From Sphingomonas sp. LT1P40 (GTDB taxonomy: Bacteria; Pseudomonadota; Alphaproteobacteria; Sphingomonadales; Sphingomonadaceae), in NCBI RefSeq assembly GCF_036663835.1, contig NZ_JAXOJT010000002.1:310001-374000 (forward strand): a stretch of DNA of 64,000 nt. The letters are read 5' to 3'. Made by a program: the position numbers and the translations under genes. Shown one piece after another: positions 28,812-37,733 of this stretch. Positions within the stretch are counted from its first letter, which is position 1. Every line of letters starts with the position of its first letter. The notes beneath the pieces were generated by a model, which was not told the origin of the DNA, did not search any database, and saw only the letters and a program-made list of their open reading frames with translations.

Positions 28812-29984
28812 ATGACTGATCTACCTGCTCCGGCGCTCAAGCCGGCGCGTCCGCATTTTTCCTCCGGTCCCTGCGCAAAGCCGCCGGGCTGGGCTCCCGA
28901 AAAACTCGATACGCAAGTGATGGGCCGGTCGCACCGGTCGAAGCTAGGCAAGACGCGTCTGCGATATGCCATCGACCTGATGCGCGAGATGCTGAAGCTG
29001 CCCGACACACACCGCATCGGCATCGTCCCCGGTTCCGACACCGGGGCGTTCGAGATGGCGATGTGGACGATGCTCGGCGCGCGTGGCGTGACGACATTGG
29101 CATGGGAGAGCTTCGGCGAAGGCTGGGTCACCGATGCGGTCAAGCAGTTGAAACTCGATCCGACTGTCGTGCGCGCCGATTACGGCCAGCTGCCCAACCT
29201 GACCGCCATCGACTGGACGACCGACGTGCTGTTCACCTGGAACGGCACCACCAGCGGCGTGTGTGTCCCCAATGGCGAGTGGATCCCCGACGACCGCGAA
29301 GGCCTGTCCTTTGCCGACGCGACCAGCGCGGTGTTCGCCTATGACATCCCATGGGACAAGATCGACGTCGCCACATTCAGCTGGCAGAAAGTGCTGGGCG
29401 GCGAAGGCGGGCACGGCGTCCTGATCCTCGGCCCCCGCGCGGTCGAGCGGCTGGAAGCTTACACCCCCGCATGGCCGCTCCCGAAAGTGTTCCGCCTGAT
29501 GGCGAAGGGCAAGCTGGCAGAGGGCGTGTTCAAGGGCGAGACGATCAACACGCCGTCGATGCTGGCGGTGGAGGATGCGATCTTTGCGCTGGAATGGGCG
29601 AAGTCGATTGGCGGTGCCGAGGGGCTGATCGCACGGTCGGACGCCAATGCCGCGGCGCTCGACAAGATTGTGGCAGAGCGTGATTGGCTGGGCCATCTTG
29701 CGCTCGATGAGGCGTTCCGGTCGAAAACCAGCGTTTGCTTGGCGTTCACTGACAAGGCTCTCGGCGACTTTCCATTGAGCGAAGAGGCGGCTGCGGCGCT
29801 CGCGAAGAAGATGGTCTCATTTCTTGAGGCTGAAGATGCCGCATACGACATTGGCAGCTATCGTGACGCCCCGGCAGGCTTGCGTATCTGGTGCGGCGCT
29901 ACTGTGGAAACTGCGGATATCGTCGCCCTTGGACCTTGGCTCGATTGGGCTTGGCGCAAGGCTTCCATGGAACTGTTGCGCTAG
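28812..29984 (+). CDS. serC: phosphoserine aminotransferase
   Basis: Transaminates 3-phosphohydroxypyruvate to phosphoserine. It is a 390-residue PLP enzyme of the alphaproteobacterial long type, opening with [16 protein letters not shown]. The PLP lysine is Lys193 in [14 protein letters not shown]. The AAGGAGAG ribosome site sits within the leader hairpin. It is followed after 83 bases by serA on the same strand, so the two enzymes of serine synthesis are paired. Confidence 0.95.
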   Translation: MTDLPAPALKPARPHFSSGPCAKPPGWAPEKLDTQVMGRSHRSKLGKTRLRYAIDLMREMLKLPDTHRIGIVPGSDTGAFEMAMWTMLGARGVTTLAWESFGEGWVTDAVKQLKLDPTVVRADYGQLPNLTAIDWTTDVLFTWNGTTSGVCVPNGEWIPDDREGLSFADATSAVFAYDIPWDKIDVATFSWQKVLGGEGGHGVLILGPRAVERLEAYTPAWPLPKVFRLMAKGKLAEGVFKGETINTPSMLAVEDAIFALEWAKSIGGAEGLIARSDANAAALDKIVAERDWLGHLALDEAFRSKTSVCLAFTDKALGDFPLSEEAAAALAKKMVSFLEAEDAAYDIGSYRDAPAGLRIWCGATVETADIVALGPWLDWAWRKASMELLR

Positions 29985-30035
29985 CTCTCTACAGAGCTGC
30001 GTTCGCTTCAAACCACATTCCCCAGATTTGAAAGA

Positions 30036-30053
30036 TTCCGGCTTTCGCCGGGA
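30036..30053. repeat. short palindrome between serC and serA
   Basis: The sequence TTCCGGC-TTTC-GCCGGGA folds into a small hairpin. It resembles one half of the GC-rich palindromic repeats seen elsewhere in the window, sits 14 bases before the serA ATG and could influence serA expression within the operon. Confidence 0.45.
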
Positions 30054-30067
30054 TGGCGAGGTAGAAA

Positions 30068-31645
30068 ATGCCAAAAGTACTCATTTCCGACAAAATGGAC
30101 CCCAAGGCCGCCGAAATCTTCCGCGAGCGCGGCGTCGAGGTGGACGAGATCACCGGCAAGACGCAGGACGAGCTGAAGGCGATCATCGGCCAGTATGACG
30201 GCCTCGCCATCCGCAGCTCGTCCAAGGTCACGCAGGAGATCCTGGATGCCGCAACCAACCTGAAGGTCGTCGGCCGCGCCGGGATTGGCGTCGATAACGT
30301 CGATATCCCCGCCGCGTCGGCAAAGGGCGTGGTCGTCATGAACACCCCGTTCGGCAATTCGATCACGACCGCCGAACACGCCATCGCGCTGATGTTCGCG
30401 CTCGCCCGTCAGCTGCCCGAGGCCGATCTGTCGACTCAGGCCGGCAAGTGGGAGAAGAACCGCTTCATGGGGGTCGAGCTGACCGCCAAGACGTTGGGCC
30501 TGATCGGAGCGGGGAATATCGGATCGATCGTCGCCGATCGTGCGCTGGGTCTGCGCATGAAGGTTATCGCGTTCGATCCGTTCCTGTCGCCGGAGCGCGC
30601 GGTGGAAATGGGCGTGGAGAAGGTCGAGCTCGATCAGCTGCTCGCCCGCGCCGATTTCATCACGCTGCACACGCCGCTGACCGACCAGACGCGCAACATC
30701 CTGTCCGCCGAGAATCTGGCCAAGACGAAAAAGGGCGTGCGCATCATCAATTGCGCGCGCGGCGGGCTGATCGACGAAGTCGCGCTGAAGGAAGGCCTCG
30801 ATTCGGGGCATATCGGCGGCGCGGCGCTCGACGTGTTCGTAAGCGAGCCCGCCAAGGAATCGCCGCTGTTCGGCACCCCCAACTTCATCTCGACCCCGCA
30901 TCTGGGTGCCTCCACCAACGAGGCGCAGGTCAATGTCGCGATTCAGGTCGCCGAACAGATGGCCGATTTCCTCGTCAATGGCGGCGTCACCAACGCGCTC
31001 AACATGCCGTCGCTGTCCGCCGAGGAAGCGCCGCGCATCAAGCCCTATATGGAACTGGCCGAAAAGCTGGGCAGCCTGGTCGGGCAACTGGCGCATGGCA
31101 GCATCGCCCGCGTCTCGATCCACAGCGAGGGTGCGGCGGCCGAACTCAACCAGAAGCCGATCGTAAGTGCGGTGCTGGCCGGGTTCCTGCGCGTCCATTC
31201 GGACACGGTGAACATGGTCAACGCGCCCTTCCTGGCCAAGGAACGCGGCATCGAAGTGCGGGAGATCAAGACCGAGAAGGAAGGCGATTACCACACGCTG
31301 GTGCGCGTCTCGGTCAAAACCGATGCGGGCGAGCGGTCGGTCGCGGGCACGCTGTTCGGCAACAAGGCACCCCGCCTGGTCGAGCTGTTCGGTATCAAGG
31401 TCGAGGCCGATCTGGCCGGGCATATGCTGTACGTCGTCAACGAGGATGCGCCGGGGTTCATCGGCCGTCTGGGCAGCGCGCTGGGCGAGGCAGGAGTGAA
31501 TATCGGCACCTTCCACCTCGGTCGCCGCGATGCCGGTGGCGAGGCGGTGCTGCTGCTGTCGGTCGATGACGCCGTGACGCCGGATCTGATCGCCACGGTG
31601 CGCGCACTACCGGGTGTGAAGACGGCGATGGCGTTGAAGTTCTGA
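30068..31645 (+). CDS. serA: D-3-phosphoglycerate dehydrogenase
   Basis: The first committed enzyme of serine synthesis, 525 residues, the long form. It has a substrate domain, a Rossmann NAD domain (GLIGAGNIGSIVADRALGL at about 147-165), catalytic Arg, Glu and His in the usual segments (CARGGLIDE; TPHLGAST), an allosteric substrate-binding domain, and a C-terminal ACT domain (LYVVNEDAPGFIGRLGSAL) for feedback by serine. ATG 30068 gives the typical MPKVLISDKMDPKA N-terminus. Confidence 0.97.
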   Translation: MPKVLISDKMDPKAAEIFRERGVEVDEITGKTQDELKAIIGQYDGLAIRSSSKVTQEILDAATNLKVVGRAGIGVDNVDIPAASAKGVVVMNTPFGNSITTAEHAIALMFALARQLPEADLSTQAGKWEKNRFMGVELTAKTLGLIGAGNIGSIVADRALGLRMKVIAFDPFLSPERAVEMGVEKVELDQLLARADFITLHTPLTDQTRNILSAENLAKTKKGVRIINCARGGLIDEVALKEGLDSGHIGGAALDVFVSEPAKESPLFGTPNFISTPHLGASTNEAQVNVAIQVAEQMADFLVNGGVTNALNMPSLSAEEAPRIKPYMELAEKLGSLVGQLAHGSIARVSIHSEGAAAELNQKPIVSAVLAGFLRVHSDTVNMVNAPFLAKERGIEVREIKTEKEGDYHTLVRVSVKTDAGERSVAGTLFGNKAPRLVELFGIKVEADLAGHMLYVVNEDAPGFIGRLGSALGEAGVNIGTFHLGRRDAGGEAVLLLSVDDAVTPDLIATVRALPGVKTAMALKF

Positions 31646-31664
31646 GGCGCATATGGGAGCGGGG

Positions 31665-32756
31665 ATGAACGGACTTCTTCCCGAGGGCTTTCATGACCGC
31701 CTCCCGCCCCATGCCGACGCGGCTGCGGCGCTGGAGCGGCGTGTGCTCGATGTCGCGCGGGCCTATGGTTATGAGCAGGTCGATCCGCCCCTCGCCGAGT
31801 TCGAGGATTCGCTGGGTGCGCGGCTGAAGGCGGCGAGTGCGAAGGATGCGGTGCGCTTTACCGATCCGGTGTCGCGCCGCACGCTGGCGATTCGGCCCGA
31901 TATCACCGCGCAGGTCGGGCGAATTGCGGCGACGCGGATGGCGCACCACCCGCGCCCCGTGCGGCTATCCTATGCCGGGCAAGTGCTGAAACTGCGCGCC
32001 AGCGAGTTACGGCCCGAGCGTGCGATGCGGCAGATCGGTTGCGAGTTGATCGGGCGCGACAGTGTGGCGGCGGCGCGTGAGATCGTGACCGTTGCGGTCG
32101 AGGCGCTCGAGGCGGCGGGCGTCACCGGGCTCGCGCTCGATTTCACCTTGCCCGACCTGATCGAGCAGTTGGCACCCGATATGGCAGCCGATGCGCTGAT
32201 GCGGTTGCGCGACCGGCTGGATGCGAAGGATGCGGCAGGCGTGGCGGCGATCGATCCGGCATTCCTGCCGTTGATCGAAGCGGCGGGTCCGTTTGAGACG
32301 GCCATCGAGCGGTTGCGTGCGCATGACCGTAACGGCGTGCTGGCGTCCCGCCTCGACGGGCTGGCCGCCGTTGCCGAAGCGGTATCGGGCAAGGTCGCGC
32401 TGACGCTCGACCCGACCGAGCGCCACGGCTTCGAATATCAAAGCTGGATCGGCTTCTCGCTGTTCGCGCAAGGGGTGCGCGGCGAGATCGGGCGCGGCGG
32501 CAGCTATTCCGTGATCGGCGCGGACGGCGAGGAGCCTGCGGTCGGATTCTCGCTGTTCGCCGATTCGATCCTCGACGCGGGGCTGACCAACGGCGACCGG
32601 CGGCGTGTGTTCCTGCCCGTGGGGACCAATGCCGCCAAGGCGGCGGCGCTGCGCCGTGAAGGCTGGGCTGCGGTCGCTGCGCTGGATGCCGACGACAGCG
32701 CGGCGGCGCAATTGTGCACGCACCAGTTGATCGACGGGAAGCCGGTCGCGCTCTAA
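31665..32756 (+). CDS. hisZ: ATP phosphoribosyltransferase regulatory subunit
   Basis: A 363-residue HisRS-like paralogue without tRNA-charging function. It partners a short HisG to catalyse and regulate the first step of histidine synthesis. The class II motif 2 region is LAIRPDITAQVGRIAA. ATG 31665 is preferred because GGGAGCGGGG precedes it; ATG 31653 adds four residues. It lies 19 bases after serA, so it is probably in the ser operon. Its presence predicts a short-form HisG elsewhere in the genome. Confidence 0.92.
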   Translation: MNGLLPEGFHDRLPPHADAAAALERRVLDVARAYGYEQVDPPLAEFEDSLGARLKAASAKDAVRFTDPVSRRTLAIRPDITAQVGRIAATRMAHHPRPVRLSYAGQVLKLRASELRPERAMRQIGCELIGRDSVAAAREIVTVAVEALEAAGVTGLALDFTLPDLIEQLAPDMAADALMRLRDRLDAKDAAGVAAIDPAFLPLIEAAGPFETAIERLRAHDRNGVLASRLDGLAAVAEAVSGKVALTLDPTERHGFEYQSWIGFSLFAQGVRGEIGRGGSYSVIGADGEEPAVGFSLFADSILDAGLTNGDRRRVFLPVGTNAAKAAALRREGWAAVAALDADDSAAAQLCTHQLIDGKPVAL

Positions 32757-33043
32757 TCCAGCGGTTCGGCCAGCAAGTCCGCCCACTCCGGGTGCTTGCG
32801 GATATAGGCGGCGACGAACGAACATTTTGCGATCAGCGTCATGCCGCGTGCCCGTACATCGGTCAGCGCATGCAGGATCAGACGGCTGGCGATGCCCCGT
32901 CCCTCCAGCGCGGGCGGGACGATGGTATGGGTGAAGGTCATGACGTCACCGTCGATCGTATAGGCGGCAAAGGCGGTGTGGCCATCGACCACGAGTTCGT
33001 AGCGGCTACGGCTCCGGTTATCGGTCACGCTGTCAGAATCCAT
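32753..33043 (-). CDS. GNAT-family N-acetyltransferase, YjdJ/NATD1 type
   Basis: A 96-residue minimal acetyltransferase. Acetyl-CoA binding is suggested by HTIVPPALEGRGIASRLI (the Q/RxxGxG/A loop is EGRGIA) and the C-terminal AAYIRKHPEWADLL, typical of the COG2388 family. The substrate is unknown. ATG 33043 is chosen because GAGGGA lies six bases upstream. Its stop overlaps convergent hisZ by four bases. Confidence 0.87.
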   Translation of the reverse strand: MDSDSVTDNRSRSRYELVVDGHTAFAAYTIDGDVMTFTHTIVPPALEGRGIASRLILHALTDVRARGMTLIAKCSFVAAYIRKHPEWADLLAEPLD

Positions 33044-33108
33044 CTGTCGTCCCTCGATTGCTGCCCCTTGGGCGCAATGGTAGCGCGATAGCACTGGAGG
33101 GCAACGCC

Positions 33109-34002
33109 GTGACGATCCGATTGCTGAGCCTATTGCTGCTGTTCGTGATGCTGGGTGCCGCGCGTCAGCCGGTCAAGCTGGTGCGCGCCGGCGAGCGGAT
33201 CGAATGGTCGATGGGAGAGGGCCGCAAAGTCTATCGGCTGGGCGGCATGACGGCGATGTTCGACCGGGTGCAATGCGCGCCGCTGGGCGAAGATTGCGAG
33301 GAGGGGCATATGGAGCCCAAGCTCGTCATCACCGCAGCGGACGGCAAATCGGTCACGCTTGACGGCTCGCCGATGCAGAATATCCTGATGCTCGGACCAT
33401 TGTCGAAAGGCGGACCGGTCGCGGCATTCGTGCAGACCTATAGCGGGGGCATGCATTGCTGTCAGGAGATGCGCGCGGTGGTGCCGGGTGCGGACGGGCT
33501 GAAGGTCGTCGAACTGGGTGCCTATGACGGGGCCGAGATCGGCTGGCCAAAGGATATCGACAAGGACGGGACGCTGGACTTCGTGGTGAGCGACGACCGC
33601 TTCCTTTATGCGTTCGAGAGCTATGCCGGGAGCGTCGCGCCGCCGATGGTGCTGAACGTGATCGACGGCGCAAAGGTCGATGTTTCCGCCGACCCGCGCT
33701 TTCGCAAGATATTCGAGAAGGCGGCGGCGGAAACGCGCAAAGGCTGCATCAAGGAGGAATATCCGAACGGCGCCTGCGCGGCATGGGCGGCGAACGCGGC
33801 GCGGCTGGGTCAGTTGGAGGCGGCAATGCCGGTCATCCTCAAGGAAATCCGTACCGAGCCGAAAATCTGGCCGGACAAGTGCAAGGTCGCGCGCGATCCC
33901 GAGAACGGCGCATGCCCCGACGGCCAGCTGATCGAATATCCCGATTATGCCGCCGGTTTGCGCGCATATCTGGCGGAACTGGGCTATACGCCGCCCGCAT
34001 GA
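33109..34002 (+). CDS. exported protein of unknown function with a calcium-loop-like motif
   Basis: A 297-residue protein with a signal peptide of about 19 residues (TIRLLSLLLLFVMLGAA). The start is GTG 33109, chosen because GGAGG lies eight bases upstream. A central segment, DIDKDGTLDFVVSDDRFLY, matches the DxDxDG pattern of FG-GAP or EF-type calcium loops. The C-terminal part has six cysteines, likely disulfide-bonded in the periplasm. I do not recognise the family. It is coupled to recQ by an ATGA overlap, which may be incidental packing. Confidence 0.78.
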   Translation: MTIRLLSLLLLFVMLGAARQPVKLVRAGERIEWSMGEGRKVYRLGGMTAMFDRVQCAPLGEDCEEGHMEPKLVITAADGKSVTLDGSPMQNILMLGPLSKGGPVAAFVQTYSGGMHCCQEMRAVVPGADGLKVVELGAYDGAEIGWPKDIDKDGTLDFVVSDDRFLYAFESYAGSVAPPMVLNVIDGAKVDVSADPRFRKIFEKAAAETRKGCIKEEYPNGACAAWAANAARLGQLEAAMPVILKEIRTEPKIWPDKCKVARDPENGACPDGQLIEYPDYAAGLRAYLAELGYTPPA

Positions 34003-35771
34003 GTGACCCGCAAGACGTTCTTCGTACCACTTTCGGCTTTCCTGATTTTCGTGGCGTCCAGCGTGACGTCGTAACGCGCGTGCTCGCCGGACAGCGCACG
34101 CTGGCGGTGATGCCGACCGGCGCGGGCAAGTCGCTGACCTATCAGCTCCCGTCGGTGATGCTGGAGGGGACGTGTCTGGTCGTTTCCCCGTTGATCGCGC
34201 TGATGCACGATCAGCTGCGCGCGGCGGAGGCGGTGGGTATCCGCGCCGCGACACTGACCAGCGCCGACGATAATCGCGACGAGACGATATCGCGGTTCAG
34301 GGCGGGCGAGCTCGACCTGCTTTACGTTGCGCCGGAACGGGCGTCGAACGAGGGGTTTCGCAACCTGCTGCGTCAGGCACCGCTGTCGATGTTCGCCATC
34401 GACGAAGCGCATTGCGTGAGCGAGTGGGGTCATGACTTCAGGCCCGATTATCGGCTGCTGCGCCCGCTGCTCGACGCGTTCCCCGATCTGCCCCGGCTGG
34501 CGCTGACCGCCACCGCCGACGCGCATACCCGCGCCGATATCCTCGAACAGCTGGGTATTCCCGACGACGGGATGATCATCGCCGGGTTCGACCGGCCCAA
34601 TATCCGCTACGCGATCACCAATACCGCCTCCAAAGGATCGGCGATCGCGTCTTTGGTCAAGCGCACGCCGGGGGCCGGGATCGTGTATGCGACCTCACGC
34701 GACCGCACCGAGAAGCTGGCAGCGGCGCTGGCCGGAACCGGGCGGCAGACGCGCTTTTACCACGCGGGCATGGCCCCCGATCAGCGCAAGCGCGCGCAGG
34801 CCGAGTTCGTGCGGTCCGAAGATATGGTGATGGTCGCGACAATTGCGTTCGGGATGGGGATCGACAAGCCCGACGTGCGCTTTGTCGCGCATGCCGGCCT
34901 GCCGAAGTCGATCGAGGGTTATTATCAGGAAAGCGGGCGTGCGGGGCGCGATGGCGATCCGGCGGTGGCACACCTGTTCTGGGCACCCGGCGATTTCACG
35001 CGCGCGCGCGAATGGCTGATGGAGATGCCGGAGGGGCGGCGCGCGGCGGAGCGGACGCGGCTCGACGCGCTGGCCGGACTGGTCGAGACGGCGGAGTGTC
35101 GGCGCGCGGTGCTGTTGCGCTATTTTGGGGAAACGCCGCCGGACAAATGCGGCAATTGCGACAATTGCCTGAACGCGCCGGGGGTGCGCGACGCGACCGA
35201 GACTGCGCGCAAATTGCTGTCCGCGGTCTATCGCACCGGACAACGCTTCGGCGTCGGGCATCTCGAAAAGGTGCTGAGCGGGGCGAGCGACGAGCGCATC
35301 CTGAAATGGGGCCATGACCGGCTGACCGTGTTCGGCATCGCGGACCCGGAGGATATGGCGCTGGTCAAGCCGGTGGCGCGGGCGTTACAGGCGCGCGGCG
35401 TGCTGGTGCCGAACGAGCATGGCGGGCTGGCGCTGGGGGGCAATGCGCGCGAGATTTTGCGCGGCGAGGCCAGGGTTGAGGTCGTGCTGGCCAGCGAGCC
35501 GGAACGCGGGCGCAAGCGGCGCGGCGGTCCGGCTGTCGAGATGGCGAGCGAGGATGCGCCGCTGTTCGAGGCGTTGCGCGCCAAGCGCCGTGAACTGGCG
35601 GAAACGGCAAGCGTCCCGCCCTATGTGATCTTTCACGATTCGGTGTTGCGCGAAATGGCGTCGCGGCGACCGCGCGACCGCGCGACGCTGGCCACGTTCA
35701 CCGGCGTCGGCGAACGCAAGCTAGATGCCTATGGCGATGCTTTCCTTCAGGTGATACGCGAAGCGCCGTAG
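33999..35771 (+). CDS. recQ: ATP-dependent DNA helicase RecQ
   Basis: A 3'-to-5' helicase of 590 residues for recombination and fork repair. Walker A is PTGAGKS (39-45), the Walker B box DEAH is at 135-138, and the aromatic-rich loop SEWGHDFRPDY follows. A zinc-binding subdomain with four cysteines (CRRAVLL...CGNCDNC), a winged-helix RQC domain and a single C-terminal HRDC domain complete it. The start at ATG 33999 overlaps the previous stop; the frame is open further upstream within that gene. Confidence 0.95.
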   Translation: MSDPQDVLRTTFGFPDFRGVQRDVVTRVLAGQRTLAVMPTGAGKSLTYQLPSVMLEGTCLVVSPLIALMHDQLRAAEAVGIRAATLTSADDNRDETISRFRAGELDLLYVAPERASNEGFRNLLRQAPLSMFAIDEAHCVSEWGHDFRPDYRLLRPLLDAFPDLPRLALTATADAHTRADILEQLGIPDDGMIIAGFDRPNIRYAITNTASKGSAIASLVKRTPGAGIVYATSRDRTEKLAAALAGTGRQTRFYHAGMAPDQRKRAQAEFVRSEDMVMVATIAFGMGIDKPDVRFVAHAGLPKSIEGYYQESGRAGRDGDPAVAHLFWAPGDFTRAREWLMEMPEGRRAAERTRLDALAGLVETAECRRAVLLRYFGETPPDKCGNCDNCLNAPGVRDATETARKLLSAVYRTGQRFGVGHLEKVLSGASDERILKWGHDRLTVFGIADPEDMALVKPVARALQARGVLVPNEHGGLALGGNAREILRGEARVEVVLASEPERGRKRRGGPAVEMASEDAPLFEALRAKRRELAETASVPPYVIFHDSVLREMASRRPRDRATLATFTGVGERKLDAYGDAFLQVIREAP

Positions 35772-35812
35772 TTGCGTTCGGCTGGGCTGAACCGGTGCCA
35801 CAGGAGAGGTTC

Positions 35813-36247
35813 ATGGCCAACATCCGCCGTATCAACGACCAGATTTCGGTCGCCCCGCAAATCGATCCGGCGGATGTGACCGAACTGGCGCGGGCGGGGT
35901 TCGTGGCAATCGTCAACAACCGGCCCGACGACGAGGAATCCGGCCAGCCCGAGGGTGAAGCGGTGCGCGCGGTGGCCGAGACGCTGGGCCTGTCCTATCA
36001 CGCGATTCCGGTGACGCATGCCGGCTTCGCCGCGACTCAGGTCGAGGCGATGCGCAACGCGCTGGATGCGGCAGATGGTCCCGTGCTGGCCTATTGCCGG
36101 TCGGGCACGCGATCGGCGAATTTATGGGCACTGGCGGAGGCGAGCGGGGGTACCGATCCGGTCGAACTGATCGAGCAGGCGGCGGGCGCGGGCTATGATC
36201 TGAACGGAATTCGCGCGATGCTGGATACGCTTTCAGGACGGACGTGA
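35813..36247 (+). CDS. TIGR01244 family phosphatase-like protein (Blh-type N-terminal domain)
   Basis: A 144-residue dual-specificity-phosphatase-like domain. The Cx5R signature is CRSGTRS within VLAYCRSGTRSANLW, so the catalytic Cys and Arg are present. In Blh proteins this domain is fused to a beta-lactamase-like sulfur dioxygenase and linked to hydrogen sulfide handling; here it stands alone. ATG 35813 follows an AGGAGAGG ribosome site. Confidence 0.84.
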   Translation: MANIRRINDQISVAPQIDPADVTELARAGFVAIVNNRPDDEESGQPEGEAVRAVAETLGLSYHAIPVTHAGFAATQVEAMRNALDAADGPVLAYCRSGTRSANLWALAEASGGTDPVELIEQAAGAGYDLNGIRAMLDTLSGRT

Positions 36248-36257
36248 GCTTTCTGGC

Positions 36258-36656
36258 ATGAACTGGATGCTTGCTGCGGGATCGCTGGCGGCAGTGTTGA
36301 CGCTGGCGGGAATCGCCTGGGCGTTACGGCTGGGCGGGACACAGCAACTGAAAACGGGCGACGATGCGGTCGCGCTGGCCGAGGCACTGGTGAGCGGGTT
36401 CGTCGGGCAAGCGGGCGTGGTTTCGGCGAGCGGCGGACTGGCCGCCGTCGCGGGCGATGCGGGCGAACTGGTACTGATCGAGCCGATGGGTGCGCGGTTC
36501 CGGGCGCGGCGGATCGACGGTGCGACGCTCCTGTCGGTGACGCACGGGGACGCTGGTGCCGCGATCACGCTGCAAACGGGTACGGGGGAGCTATTCCGCA
36601 TTACGGTGGCGGATGCGGAGGAGGCTCGGGCATTCGCGGCGGCGCTGGACGGCTGA
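36258..36656 (+). CDS. small membrane-anchored protein of unknown function
   Basis: A 132-residue protein with one N-terminal hydrophobic helix (about residues 4-23), followed by a soluble Ala/Gly-rich alpha-beta domain of about 100 residues with no cysteines or catalytic motifs that I can name. It lies ten bases after the phosphatase-like gene and is likely in its transcript. Confidence 0.7.
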   Translation: MNWMLAAGSLAAVLTLAGIAWALRLGGTQQLKTGDDAVALAEALVSGFVGQAGVVSASGGLAAVAGDAGELVLIEPMGARFRARRIDGATLLSVTHGDAGAAITLQTGTGELFRITVADAEEARAFAAALDG

Positions 36657-36713
36657 ACGCCCCATTGCACTTGCCACACAGACGCGCTTATTAACACGCG
36701 TGTAAGGAACGCG

Positions 36714-37715
36714 ATGCCCAATCTGCCCGATCCCGTCGATCTTGCGGTCCCCGCCTTCGTCCTGCTCGTGCTGGCGGAGATGGTGGTCGCGCGATTGAAG
36801 GATCGCAGCCGGTACTGTCCGCGCGATACGCTGACGTCGCTGATGCTCGGCTTTGGCAGCACCATCGCAGGCGTGCTGGCGGGCGGTGCGATCTTTGCGC
36901 TGGCGGTGTGGGTGCACCAGTTCCGCCTCTTCGACATCGGCTACGCCTGGTACTGGTTCGTGGTCGCGTTCGTGATCGACGATCTGGCCTATTACGCCTT
37001 CCACCGATCGGCGCACCGGGTGCGGTGGTTCTGGGCGAGCCATGTCATCCATCATTCCAGCCAGCATTATAATCTGTCGACCGCGCTCAGGCAGACCTGG
37101 ACCGGGTTCTTTAGCGTGTCGTTCCTGTTTCGCCTCCCGCTGTTTCTGATCGGCTTTCCGCCGGCGATGGTGTTCTTCGTCGCAGGGGTGAACCTGGTCT
37201 ATCAGTTCTGGATCCACACCGAAGTGATCGGTCGTATGCCGCGCTGGTTCGAGGCGGTGATGAACACGCCGTCGCACCACCGCGTCCACCACGCCACCAA
37301 CCCGCGTTATCTCGACAAGAATTATGCGGGGGTGTTCATCATCTGGGACCGGATGTTCGGCACCTATGAGCCGGAGCGCGACGATGAGCGGCCGCGCTAC
37401 GGGATCGTCCACAACCTCCCCGACTTCAACCTGATCCGCGCGGCGTTCCACGAATGGTGGGGAATCGCGAAGGACGTATGGACCGCCCCGAACTGGCACG
37501 CTCGCCTTGGCTATATGTTCGCGCCGCCCGGGTGGAGCCACGACGGCAGCCGCGATACATCGGAAACCATCAAGGCGCGCTGGGCGGCGCGGGAAGACTT
37601 GCGTCGGCAAGCGTCCGCTCACGCGGACGACGGTGCCGGCCCGGTCCCCTACCCGGCCACCCACACGGTACACTCGATGGGTGGCCGGGTGGGGGAGCGG
37701 GCCGGCACCGTCTAG
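36714..37715 (+). CDS. sterol desaturase / fatty acid hydroxylase superfamily protein
   Basis: A di-iron integral membrane oxygenase of 333 residues. Histidine clusters are HRSAH (97-101), HVIHH with SQHYN just after (110-120), and HHRVHHATNP near residue 195. Four hydrophobic segments precede and flank them. The substrate may be a sterol-like lipid, fatty acid or carotenoid; it cannot be decided. An AAGGA ribosome site precedes ATG 36714. The last 30 or so residues are encoded by a long hairpin element (37629-37712) and are probably a non-native tail. Confidence 0.88.
   Translation: MPNLPDPVDLAVPAFVLLVLAEMVVARLKDRSRYCPRDTLTSLMLGFGSTIAGVLAGGAIFALAVWVHQFRLFDIGYAWYWFVVAFVIDDLAYYAFHRSAHRVRWFWASHVIHHSSQHYNLSTALRQTWTGFFSVSFLFRLPLFLIGFPPAMVFFVAGVNLVYQFWIHTEVIGRMPRWFEAVMNTPSHHRVHHATNPRYLDKNYAGVFIIWDRMFGTYEPERDDERPRYGIVHNLPDFNLIRAAFHEWWGIAKDVWTAPNWHARLGYMFAPPGWSHDGSRDTSETIKARWAAREDLRRQASAHADDGAGPVPYPATHTVHSMGGRVGERAGTV
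37629..37712. repeat. long near-perfect hairpin element covering the end of the desaturase-like gene
   Basis: Arms of 35 bases (37629-37663 and 37678-37712) pair with one mismatch and one wobble around a 14-base loop. The element supplies the last codons of the upstream gene, ending three bases before the end of its TAG stop, and leaves 21 bases before the next ATG. It may act as a transcript-stabilising or attenuating structure between the two genes. No T-run follows. Confidence 0.78.
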
Positions 37716-37733
37716 CCGAAGGCTCGAGAACAA

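Noticed and set aside
30008..31516. Long open frame antisense to serA
   Set aside because: High G+C creates long antisense frames. This one mirrors a clearly conserved gene, has no recognisable protein features and no ribosome site.
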